Source of the DNA: Piezodorus guildinii
Lineage: Eukaryota; Arthropoda; Insecta; Hemiptera; Pentatomidae
Reading direction: 5' to 3'
Length of the DNA stretch: 64,000 nt
NCBI GenBank assembly: GCA_023052935.1
Contig: CM041298.1
Location: 51,411,313-51,475,312 of the forward strand
In this document: positions 27,301 to 40,059 of the stretch, in pieces
How positions within the stretch are numbered: the stretch's first letter is position 1
How the letters are laid out: each line of letters opens with the position of its first letter
Made by a program: the position numbers and the translations under genes
The notes under the pieces: generated by a model
Told to the model about the DNA's origin: nothing
The model's input: the letters and a program-made list of their open reading frames with translations, nothing else
The model's database searches: none

Positions 27301-29227
27301 GGAAGAGAAAGATATCAGAAAAGATATTATCTTATAAACAAGCTTGTAAAATTTAATAAAGAGCGATAAAAAGCCGATAAAACTAACTGATTATTTTAGA
27401 TAATAATATAATAGAGTTTTTAATAAAACACATGTTTCTATATTAATTCAATTTAATGAATTCTTTAATGGTTTCACTCATTTCTATCCCTATCTTTGAA
27501 AATTCTTGAATCGATTTTAAAAACGGAGGCAAGTGAAAGTCGTGTGTTGCCCGCACCAGATTTTTTATTTTTCTTATTTAGTAACTAACACAATAAAGTC
27601 AATTTTTTTTATTTTTTATCACAAACCTGATGAAATATGTTCTCATAAAGCTTTTGTGATATATCCGGTTACACTGTCCATCATTAAGACGTTCATGATG
27701 CCGTCCATATGATTTTAACTTGTGTCGTTTAAGTTGATTTCTTGCGAATCATTATTCTGATATGTTCTGCATTACAACGCTTATTGTTTATGTTCTTATG
27801 CTAGATTTCCAGTTAAAACAATCGCAAACTAGTTAATTTTTTCAAAGAAATTTTTTAAAGGATTTACTTGTGATTTGTCATATTTCCATTCTGTCTATTT
27901 TCGCTCTTTTGGTTTGGCGTCTACTAATTTTAGTTTAAGGAAGACCCTAAGTCAGTGATACGAGTGAGGTTTGAAGAGTGAGGGTATCTCGAAAGATAAT
28001 ATTAAATAATTAGATTCTTTATTACCTTGTGAATAACATTTATAGAAATTGGGAACAATATTATAAACAAATACTACTTAAAAATAAACATAAGCAGATG
28101 AGAAAATAATAATAAATACATAAATTAAACAGGACCTTATTTACAATTCTATTTTGACTGGATGGTTATGAGATGATTAAATAAGCGGGATTTTAAAGTA
28201 GGAAGAGAGTTGGAGTGACGGAACGAAAAAGGAATTGAATTCCATAGGGTTTAGGATCGGTTAAGAAAAGAGTGTATATAACTGAAATGGACAGAGAATT
28301 TGAATTGTAGAAGGTCGAAAATGTATGATGGACGGCGGATCGGAGCTCTTGGCAAAGGAATGATGCAAGGAAATACTTGCGACGATTGGAAGAGTAAATC
28401 TACCCCAAGTCGCCATCAAATTGTAAGACGAAGCTATACCTCGGGACCTCGCAGATGAATCGAACAGAGCGATTAATTAAGCGTTTTATTTTTACCTCGA
28501 CATCCCCAAAAACATCATCTTATACCGTACAGCAATAGTCGAAGTTCCGGGATTCATACAGGAAAAGGTGACGAAGGGAATTGATAGTTCACTAATAATT
28601 GAGAGTTCGCTTTAAGGTGGAAAAAGTACGATGGTAGTTGTTGATTATATGCTGGTACGAGCTGGGTTTGATTAAAGATTACTCCCGGATTCCTGACTGT
28701 TGGGTAAAACGTTATAGGATTACTACTATCCATCGACATGGTATTAAATGGTATTAAAGATAAGAATCAAATTGGCTTTTTCCCCACACCCGTAGACTAT
28801 ACTTCCTTGGATCTTTCCTATACCAAACCATCCTTCCTATATCTATAATCTCCTGCAGTTCAAACCCTCAATTCATCCACTAGAAACGAGGTCCCGTATG
28901 TCCAACCTTTATATCCCTTCCCACAGAACAAAAAAATATGAATGTTCCTTTCTGGCCCGTTCGACCAGCTTCTGGAATTCCCTCCCATCAAACATCCGTC
29001 ATGCTTCCTCCCTCTCTAAATTCAAATACCATCTCTTTCATTACCTTTTAGCATCCCAAAATGACGCTTCCTGACAATGTAATCATTTTTAATAAAATTG
29101 TATTCAATTTTCTTATTATTTTTATTTCTAGAAGTATTTATTTATGATTTTTCAGTTTTTTTTTTTTTTTTAATTTTATTCTTGAAATTTTCTTTTGTTT
29201 CAATCGTCATAGTATTTTTATATATTG

Positions 29228-29289
<62 letters not shown>

Positions 29290-32200
29290 TGTAATTAGAA
29301 GACTTTGTTTCTTATTTTTGTAGTATATTATTTTCATTTATGTTTTAATTAGTTTATCTTTTATTAATTCTTAGCCGATTAATGATCCTTTATTATTGTA
29401 AAGCTTATGTTATTCTTAGAAGAATAAATATTAGAATAATGTAAATATTCATTTATTTTTTTCTTCTTTTTGTTTTATATTTAAACTCATTTATTTTCCA
29501 TTTTGTTCAACACAATTATTTTCTGAGGATTGTTTTTATTTTAATTTTATTTGTTTATTATTGTATTGTGTATATATTTATCCATAATTGTAAATATTAG
29601 TTAATTATGTTTATTTGTCTGTTGGCCAGACATGTATATTTTAAACTGTGCAAATTTATTATTCTCAAGGGACACTGTCCCAGAATAAAATTTATTTTCT
29701 ATTCTATTCTATTCTAAAGGTACTTGTCCCAACCCGAAGTCGAAATTTTTTTATCTAAATCGTCTAAGTTTAAAATTTTCACAATTAACAAGTACACTTC
29801 TTTTTTTTTTGCGCTTAGGTTTTGCCTAGATCCTATTTCCAATCAACCTATCGTTCAATTACGCTTTTGGTTAGAAATTTCCCTCGTGAAATAGGAAGTT
29901 CTACAAATCTTATTAATAAATAATTTTTGGAAAAATCATTAGGACATCGCCTGGTTCACTTTATCAGCCGTTGTGGAGGAGGATCTGAATATAGACATTG
30001 TAAAAATTAATTAGACTGGTTTAATTTTTATAAATTTATTACTTTATTTATTAATAATGTTCTTCTTCATAGAAATGGTCAAAAGTTTAATTATAATTTT
30101 AATCCAATTCGTTCCTCTATCTAGAAGCTAATGACGCCAGCAGTTGGCTGTCACCACAATCGACTCCTCATACGTATCAATTACTTCTCGATTATTACAA
30201 TGGCCCTATCCTCCACTGATGTGAACGGATCGTCACTGACCGATGGTAATTAAAAGAGGATTCGATAATAGATGGATTAATGAAGGCTCGTTAGGGATTG
30301 ATATGGTGACAGTGTAGTGGTCGCAATAAGGATGCTAATCGGGACTGCTTCAATTAAAAAGGTATTAGCTCTGCACTTCTGCCTCTCTGCTTTTTGTATC
30401 CCCTTTTGACGGATGACTATGTCTGATGACATAATTGAGAGTTCAGTTCCACGGCACTGTCTCATATTATAGAAATACTTAACTTATATGTTACACTATA
30501 GTTTGCGAAATTCTCATTCTATCCATGAGTTAATCTTTATGACATGCTACTTTTATTTATTTATTTTTTTATGAAAAAGACCTTAGAAAATTTGTCTTGC
30601 CATCGTAGACCTTGTACAGATAGTGCGTTACATTTCAAGGCTACCTTACAATGCACCTATCGCTAAATGACCTGATATCTTTCCACATGTCGAAGGTTGA
30701 AAAAATCCCAAATCGAGAGCATTCTTAATTCATCCTTCAGTCGTTAATAGCTATTCAAATAGAACCTTACTTAAGATTTTGAATGAAAAAAAAAAAAAAA
30801 AAAAAATTAAATAAAAATCTGATGCGGACAACAAGCGACTTTACTTACATTGGTTGTTAAAATCAATTTAAGAACTATTAATAAAGTTAGATTTAAAAGC
30901 AATTTAAAGAATTGTATTAAGTTTCGTTGGAAACATATATTTTAGATTAATTGATATAACCATATTACATTGTTATTTACAATAATCACTTAAGTTTATG
31001 CCCTTTTTCTCTTTATGCTTTACGTTATACAGATTTGTATAAAAGATAAAATTATTTCTCAAATCTTTAGCTCTCCAACGGTATATTATACTTCTATGTT
31101 ACTATTCTTGCTATTTTCTTCTTTAGTTGTATATAAATTTCGTCCAACTTGTATTTTTAGCCTTGTTTTTATCAATGTTAACAAGATAAAGTGTTAATTT
31201 TTGAAATCTACAAATTTAAAGGTACATTGGGAAAAAACTTTTAAAAAAATATATATTTTTACTTTCACTTACTACATATAGTAAGAGGAAGTGTTGCGAT
31301 CGTGAAAAATTTCGAATTCCAGTTTTCAACGGAATTCCCATTTTAGGGTCCCTTGAGTCCAAATAACCAAGTCCCGCAAAAAGGTCTGTGTGTGTGTGGT
31401 AACTCCGGGCGGAAACGGTAGTAAGTCCTATGAAACTGAAATTTCATATTTAAGACAACTATACTCCCGAGACGTGACAAAACATTTTTCATCAAAATGA
31501 GCTTACCAGAAGAGGCACTTTATACCATGCATTTTGCACGTTTTTTCGATTTTCTCAAAAACAGTTCCGACGATTTTGATTAAACTCGCTATATCGATGT
31601 AAAATTTAATGGGCTTTAATATCATGTAGGTTTTATTCTGATTAAAATGGTCTGACAGGGCTTAAATGCCGATATTTGAAATTTTCTTCCTCTAAAGTAC
31701 CTTTAATTTTGTAGATTAAAAAATGCCTTGATGAAAAACAGGTAAATATATAAATTGAATAAATTCGATACCCAACTAAAGGAGAAAACAGAAAAAATAT
31801 TTTTTTAATGCAATTTTTCGTTTTTGAACATAAGAGCAGTAATATAAATGTATGAGAGTAGAATAGAATAGAAAATTATTTTTTTTATTCTGGTACTGGG
31901 TGGGTCCCTTTAGAATAACATGTGTATACAGTTGAAATATACATGTCTGACCAAGAGACAGAAGGAACAACATAATTAAATTAAATTGATTGTGTATATA
32001 TCACACTACACAATATATTGTATATACAATATATACAACAAGTGAAAGGGCTAAAATTACAAATATAATCATGAAATAGTCCTGTGGAGAAGCTACCCAG
32101 TGGTAACACTTCGATCATTCTTATAGGTTAAAAAGAAAACTAAGCCCTGTCAGAATATTTTAATCAGAACTTATTTACATCGATAAAGTGAGTTTAATCA

Positions 32201-35200
32201 AAATTTATTTATTTATTTTATTTTTTTTAAACCGTAATAAGGTACTAAATGAATGGTGTAAGTGGATCTTCTGATTAGTTGATTTTGTTGAAAAAGTTGC
32301 AGTAACGTCTCAGGTATGTACGCTTCTAAAATATGAAATTTCAGCTTTATAAAACTACTAATTTTCGCGCTAGATTGACCACACACGTATATTTTTGCGA
32401 AAGGCCAAGGAGGTCTCACATAAGGAGACCCTAAAACGGGCTTTTATATGATGTATATTTCATTCTGATTGAAATATTATGACAGCTTAAATGTCCATAT
32501 TTTAAACTCCCTTCTTCTAAAGTAACTCTGATTTTCTAAATTCGGAAAAAAAAATGGATTTAATTTTCCTTGAAGTCTTAGAACTTGCAGTCCTTGACGA
32601 CGGTTCGCCCGTAGGGATTGAAATAGAGCCATCTAGTAGAAGACTGGACGGAGGGCCATCGGTCACAATCAATCCAGGCAGGGCGCCCCTCCAGCCGCTG
32701 GAGGCACTCCCTAACTCTCCTTCCATCACTAATTTGTTCCCCAGCTTAGCTCAACTGCCTCGCTTAGTTGATCCATTGATCGGGTGGAAGCTTCTTCGTC
32801 GTAATCAGAAACTACATTTTTTTTTTATAGTAAAAGAAACGAAATGACTTTAGAAATGTATCTATTAAAAAGAATGCATTTGACTACACGAAGGACTTTT
32901 ACTGTTCGGGTAATATTTAAATGAAATTAAACTGGATCATGGTTGAATAAAAAGAAATATTCTTGACGGTAGCAAAAAAAAAAAAAAAAAAAAATCAATC
33001 CTAGTATATATTTCTCAATCAATTAATATTTCTCTTTGGATGTGAAACGTAGCATAGCAGCCTTCATTATGAAAAAATTGTGGTTTGGGGGAAACCAAAT
33101 AAAGACTTTACTATGCCATAGTAAAACACTTTCAGCGGTCAGTGATAGTTAGGTCTGTTTTTCATTGAAAAAGTTTAATAACATTGGATTCATGGACAGA
33201 ATTATTCATAGGTTTGTGTACTTTTTAAGTATGAAAAGCCAAAATCAAAAAAAGAAGAAAACTAACGAAGCGACCATGACTCTGGGGACTACGTCTATAT
33301 ATATTGGGCTGATGCGAAATTAATGCAGGTTTCCTCTATTGCAATATCTTAATTCCAATTGTGTAAACAAAGCTAATCCTAACATTGATCATTATTATAC
33401 CAAAACAAACCTTATCTAATACCCTCTCTTTCACCATGAATTTGTTTAGTAAAATCGTTTTGTTCAGTGTGTTCAAAGGTCTTGAATCGAAATGTCAAAG
33501 TGCGATTTTCGTCAAATTTATTTTTACGAATTTAAATTAGGGCGCAGCGCTGCGCAAACGGCTCGTAATATTAATGAAGTGTGGGGTCAGGGGGCTATTA
33601 ATGAGTGCACGGTGCAGCGTTGGTTCCAGAAGTTTCGCAGAGGAGATTTCGACCTCGAAGACAAGGAAGGTCGGGGCCGTCATCTTGCTCTGGACCACGA
33701 CCAGCTGAGGTCAAAAGTGGAAGAAGACCCAACCAAAACAACACGAGAAATGGCGGCGGAACTCGGTGTGAACCAATCCACAGTTGTACGCCACTTGGAA
33801 ACAATTGGTAAGGTAAAAAAGATGGCCAAGTGGGTGCCAGTAGTAACGCCAGACCACACGTTGCACAACCAACGATTCGACGACTGCACGAGTTGGGCTA
33901 CGAAGTTCTCCAACATCCGCCTTATTCACCTGACCTCTCTCCTACAGACTTCCACTTTTTCAGGCATCTGGATAACTTTTTGAGGGAGAAAAATTTTCAA
34001 AACCAGGACGACATTGAAAATTCTTTTCGTGATTTCATTGAGTCCAGGGATTCGGATTTTTTTTCTGGTGGAATAAGAAAGCTTGTTGAACGTTGGCAAA
34101 AGTGCATTGATTCAGATGGAAATTATTTTGATTAAATATATATGGTTAAAGTAAAGATATGGCGTATTTACAATACCTACTAAAAACCTGCATTAATTTT
34201 GCATCAACCCAATAATACTTTAAAGTTTGATTAACTGCAACTTTATGTAGTATTTCTTAAATTAATTTTATGAAATAAGTGAACGTCGTGTATTGCTCGC
34301 ACCAGATTTTTTTTTTTAATACCGAGTATCTTATTCACTACTTAATAAATTCTAGGAATTCAGAGTTGATTAGTTACTTTCTAGTTAGTGTTTCAAAATA
34401 GATTATTAAGTAGTGTAATCATAACTGATCATCTATGAAACTAGTTGGTACTTACGCATTCGTACCACAGGAGCAGAAATTCTGCTATCGCGCCAATCTA
34501 TACCCTACGTTTTTGCAACAAATTATAAAATTAAAAATCTTTATGCAAACTCAAAACACTTTAAAATTCAAATAATTGTATTCATGTAAAGTAGTAAATT
34601 TACCATTTTGGTGGAAAATGGGTCGAAATGAAATTTAATATAGATTCAAAATGATTTTTGCGTTTATTAAACAAACTTTTATTAATTTCCACAATGCAAT
34701 TTGATCCAACTATCTTCTTGTTTAATTTGTATTCCACATCTAAGATTCTTAAAAGACCCTGTTGTACCACCGGTTATAAGTCGATTCGTGCAATATCGTT
34801 ATATCTTTCATTTTTATGTATTTACAATAGCCCTCCATTTGGACTACTTTGTTTTTTTTATCTTTAAGGAGTAAAATCTCAAGGTCAACAACGCCTGTGC
34901 ATCTCTAGTTGTTAATACGATAAAACTTTTCATGAATACCCACTACAAAGCATCAGTGGTTTTTATTATTTAGTCATATCTTGTATGGTTATTTCCTCTA
35001 TATCTAATCCCGGACGGACCCCTTCGTTCCGAATGTCTCCCCCATCCATTGTTCCCCCAGACATTAAATAGTTCAATTTGGACCCGCTAAGTCTGGCCTT
35101 CTAAATATGCAGATTATGCCTGCAGTTTTTTCCGCTTTCCTCTTGTTCCTCTTTTTTATTTCTTTTTTTGATCCTCCTACTCCGCCAAGTTTCCTTGGTG

Positions 35201-38200
35201 CCCCTAATTGGTCCTTGTTTGGAAGGTCCCTAACCGCCAAGTTGACGTCCCTCCTATGACGCCGTTAATTTTTTCTCTACTACCTGCCGGAAGATATGTG
35301 TCGCGGGGCTTAGCGAAGGGCTTTTTCCTGGTTAATGCTCTTCATTTGCAGCCGTCCCCCGGGATCTCCTCGTGCTGTTTTTCCCTCGACGGCTTTAATT
35401 AAGCTGTCTTACTCCCCGACCGCAGTGTAAACGGAGCCTTCGGGATAATCCCTGGATCTGAGGCCTGGTCCTTGTCAGCTGTCCCTTGGACAAATGCTGT
35501 CGCAATAAATTATCTCTGCTAAACAATCCATTTCGTTCTGAGAACTTGTTAAAGATTTTTATTGCTTCTGGTACATGTCTCATTTGGCTGTATAAGAAAC
35601 AAATCGATGACGATTTAGCGATAAATATTATATTTTTGGTTTATTATTTTTAATAGTGAACCTTTGTAATCGACCAATAAAATAAAATAAATAAATAAAT
35701 TACCCCTCTCAATATTTGAGAGCTTACGTATCAAGATGTGTAGAACCCTGATAATAAATAAGAAAATCCGTTTGTCCGCCGTCAGCGTCATTTCTCCGAA
35801 ACTACAAGACCAATTTTTTTTAAATTCACCACAAAAATACTAGGGCATGCAACGATGATCCTAATACCTAGACGTTGATATAAGCTGGATATTCTAAAAA
35901 TAAATCAGTTATTTTTGAAGATGGTTAATAAAATATATATCAGCGTTTTTTAACCAAAAAAAATAATTATATATAAGAGAAAAAAGAAAATAAAATAAAA
36001 AAGATTTTGTACCCATAAATACGCCTTATACACGTAACTCAGTTAATTTTTGAACTTTAAGAAAAACATGTATAGAATTTTAGAATCAGTAAAGAGCGAG
36101 AAAAAATTGAAATATTGTCTGTATATGCGCTTGTTATAACTCCGTTATTTTCGAAGATAAAGAAAAAATGTATTAGTGTTTTTTAACCAAACAAGACACA
36201 AATAATTATAAAAAAGAAAATAAAAAGTTTAAATGTTATCCATTGTGTATAGTTTGTGGGGTTTTTAATTTCACTTGCTTATATATGAAATATATAATAG
36301 GAGGAAGTATTATTTTCCCAGTTTTCCCTGGGAGTACACGTTTTAGGATTTTTGAGTCCAAATGACTGTGTTCCGCCAGAAGGTCAGTTGTGTGTGTTTG
36401 TTGTATGCCTAGCTCTAAAACGATATAACTGAAATTTCATTATATGCCGTAGATGTTACAGCAACATTTTCAACATTATCGGCGAACCAGAACAGCCATT
36501 TTATACCGTGCATTTTGCATCTATTAACTATTTTTTCCAAAACAGCCCTAACGATTTCGATTTAACTCTACATCGCTGTAAAAGTTAATAGGCTTAAATG
36601 GCGATATTTTGAATTTTCTTTCTCCAAAGCACCTTTGATTTTATAAATCGAAAACAATTGTCTACATCATGTTTTTTAGCATCGATAATAAACGTGGAAA
36701 AATACAAGATGGAAGTTTGTTGTTTGTTTATTAGGGCTTTTAGGCACAAAACTCGAGGTCATCAAGGTCATCAGTGCCCTATTTTTTTATTTTATTTTTT
36801 GTTTCTATTTTAATCTTATTCTCTCGAATAAATATACACATATACATGTACATACATATGTACATATACATATACTAATGTAACAAGATGGAAGTATTTT
36901 ATTACTAACTGAAGGAGAAATGAGCAAACGAATTTTTCCCCCTAAGTTAAGAAGGGTAATATAACTTTATAATATACCGTTGGGAAGCTAATGATTTTAG
37001 AAAAAAATATTATCTTATACACCTAATTGTCAAAGGTTAGGGAGAGTGATGAAAAGCGGTTAAAATCGAATGATTGTTGTAAATAATAATATAATAAATT
37101 ATGTAATGAATCACTTGTTTTTTCGAAACTAAATGTAATTCTTTAACCTTTTTAAACTGTTTTAATAGTTCTAAAATTGATTTTTGCAAGGGAGGTGAGT
37201 GAAGGCGTGTCTTTGAAGCACCAGATTGTTTTTTAAATTTTATTTTGTGATGCTATTAATAAAATAATACATAAAGAATAATCACTCCAGTAATTAGTTA
37301 TAGGATCCTCCTATAATATCCTCCTACACCCCTCTATTCCTGCAATGACAGGACATTACCTCATAAGATTATGCTGTCTTGCCAGTAACGTCCTTCGTCC
37401 TTGGTTAACATGGGTCTGACAGGGATTCTGTGAGTTATTGATAGCAGGTACTTTTCTAATCAGACCACCCTAATTTTGTTAAGCCTGGCGGAATATTGTC
37501 TCAAGTTGGATGTTATTGCTGTTCTAACTAAACATTGTAATTCATTCCCTTTCCGCCGCATGTATAAAGTGATAAAACTAAATTTGTTTTAGAAACCACC
37601 GTGAACTGTTGTTCTCTGTCTAGTTGATCGGTCAATATTGTCTGATTATTCATTTGCTACTGTGGCTAAAGGCAGCGCTACACGTTGAGAAATGGGGTAT
37701 CTGTAGGTGAGATGAAAGCAAGTCTTGTGAGGGTTCACGAAAGTTGCAGGAGAGGGGAAGGCTTATTTAAAAAAAAAATTTGGATAATGACATCAAGGGA
37801 ACACTTGTTGGGATCCACTATCCCTAGATAGGTCTTTCAGGACTTACAGAATATCTAGTTTAATTTCATTATGTATTCCAATTTAAAGAATGCTTTAGGG
37901 TTTTAAGGTACTTTTATTTAATGTTACGATTTTTTCACATTATTTACTATTTATTATTAATTTATTTACTATTAACTTTGCTTTGCAGAGAGAACGGCCG
38001 TTCTCCTCCTTTGTATAGCTTGAGGAACAATACCTTGGTCTGTGTCCATGGGCTGCTCATGTACGACCCCGCTTCGGAGGAAGATGCTACCATGTGAGTA
38101 TTTCATGTTGACATTTTTTTTTTTTTTAGTTATCATTCAATTGTCAGTATTGACTGTCTGCTATGGTATTCCATGTTTTCATTCTACCGCAGCTTACGTA

Positions 38201-39984
38201 TTGCGTCATCAATCACTGCTGATGAGCGCTGGAGGACCATTCAGGCGATGCTGTATTGTTGCCCACTCTTTTATCCATTAAACCGCCGACGCTTTCAACC
38301 GTGACACTTGTTCTCGACATACGTTTGCATTATATGTTTCTATCTCACTGTTATAAATATGTCGATAAAAAATGGTTCGTATTCTCTTGTACGCGTTTAA
38401 TATTAGGACATTGTGGTTGATGTCTGTTAAATTGAACGATAAAAGATTTTTCTCATATGTAAAACTGTTTAAAAACAACGGTTCAATTAATACCAAGGTG
38501 AATAAATTTGTGAATACAAAACGAGATTCATCTTCAATCTTGATCATCAATGCTGATGTTCATTACCACACGTTACTTCAAGGAAGTATGTTTATGCAAG
38601 CACTAGAAGAAAGTTAAGCATCCTTGGAAATGATGTTAACTTGACGAGAATGTTAGGATATAAATTATATATAATCTTTTTGGATACTTTGTTTATAAAT
38701 ATCTATTGACTTACACTGAGTTGAATCACGATTGAAGTGAACACGTTACTACTCCTGGGAACACTTAAGTTTGATAACATATATACACTGTTGTATTATA
38801 CAAACTCGAGTGTTTAAAATATACTTCATTCTAGATTGCCTATGAACTGAAATACTCATAATTAGCCAAAAAGTATTTTTTTAAATGTGTCAAGTATAGA
38901 AAATTAACATTTTAAAAATGAATTATAGCTCATCATTTCTCCTTCAATTTAAACTTTACCTACAGTGAATGGTAAGTTACGAATTAATTAAATTAACAGA
39001 TCATAAAATGATGTGGCTTGGTTGAAAAGTAGGAAAGCATAAGTTGATATGCAGATATTACATTTGGGATTTTGTTTGTTTATTCATTTAACGTCAGTTT
39101 TTAGTACTGTGGCTTATTGGACCATGTACATTAGGCGTCCTAATTATTTTTCCTATCTAGGTTTAATTAGGATATGGCGAGTAGTATATACTTGGAATAC
39201 ATTTTTTTTTCGGTTGGTCAGGGCAGGATAACGCTCTGACAATTTTGCTTTTATTTTTTTCCAGTTGTTCGGAGTAGAATTCAGAATTCATAGAGCCTCC
39301 ATGAGGTCAAATTTGTGATGAATAACACCTTCGAAAAGAAAAAAAAAAGCATGCATTTTATTTTATTTTTAAATTGACCCCTTACAGCTAATGGAAAAGA
39401 ATTTTGACCGAGGTTTAGCCGTTGCTCATGGGTATTCGGATTTCGCCAGTAAACCTACTTTTCATCATATCAGAAGGGGTTTTAAATAATAATTTCTAAC
39501 CTCTTACCAGATTGCTGAGGAGTATGTTCGTGAGTTATCCAGTTTTATCCTCCATTGGAAAAATAATAGATGGTGAAAAACAATATCTTTCGACACATCG
39601 AACTCTCTGGTAAGTTCGCGTGTACTTTGAACGGATTTCATCTATATCCTACAGAATATCATGAATATCCATTAATGGTGGTTTGGAGCCGTTTTTCCTT
39701 TTCAACGTCGTATCTCCACTGCTAAATTTTTCCAATCAACGCTGGGTAGTGCGCTGATGAAAGACACCTTGTCCTTCATATTAAATAATTTCACGATTTG
39801 CTTCAGCGGCTGTGAATTTTTTCCATTAATGTCTTAAAACTACGAGAATTTCGTAGAACACTGTCATTTCTCTTCTTTCGGACCAATAACTTCATTGAGG
39901 TTTTTTTTGAAGAAGTCGAATGGTATTAAACAAGGTTTAAAGAATGCTCTAAAGGGATTATTAAGTATTGGTAAGTATTAAATA

Positions 39985-40059
<75 letters not shown>

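Larger units (their letters stand above)
33304..34212 (+). mobile_element. Mariner element, internally deleted, with both TIRs
   Basis: The terminal inverted repeats span 33304-33332 and 34184-34212. They start TTGGGCTGATGCGAAATTA and (in reverse) TTGGGTTGATGCAAAATTA, with two mismatches. TA dinucleotides flank both ends (33302-33303 and 34213-34214), the known mariner target duplication. Total length is 909 bp against about 1.25-1.3 kb for complete mariners. The missing part is the middle of the transposase. Confidence 0.92.
9420..37988 (+). other. USP48 giant intron (28.6 kb) filled with mobile elements
   Basis: It separates exons k and l of USP48; the flanking exons are in frame (AG/A). 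It holds most of the family A and B repeats, RTE, Jockey and CR1-like LINE pieces, an internally deleted mariner, SINEs and TA microsatellites, each listed separately. Between the repeats are GC-richer islands at about 15421-15800, 18280-18560, 19690-20060, 21640-22150, 26270-26650, 30120-30480, 32560-32800, 34970-35540 and 37290-37500. In these I recognise no coding domain. Confidence 0.8.

Noticed and set aside
33598..33929. Extra frames on both strands across the mariner N-terminus
   Set aside because: They are shadows of the transposase frame that starts at 33492.
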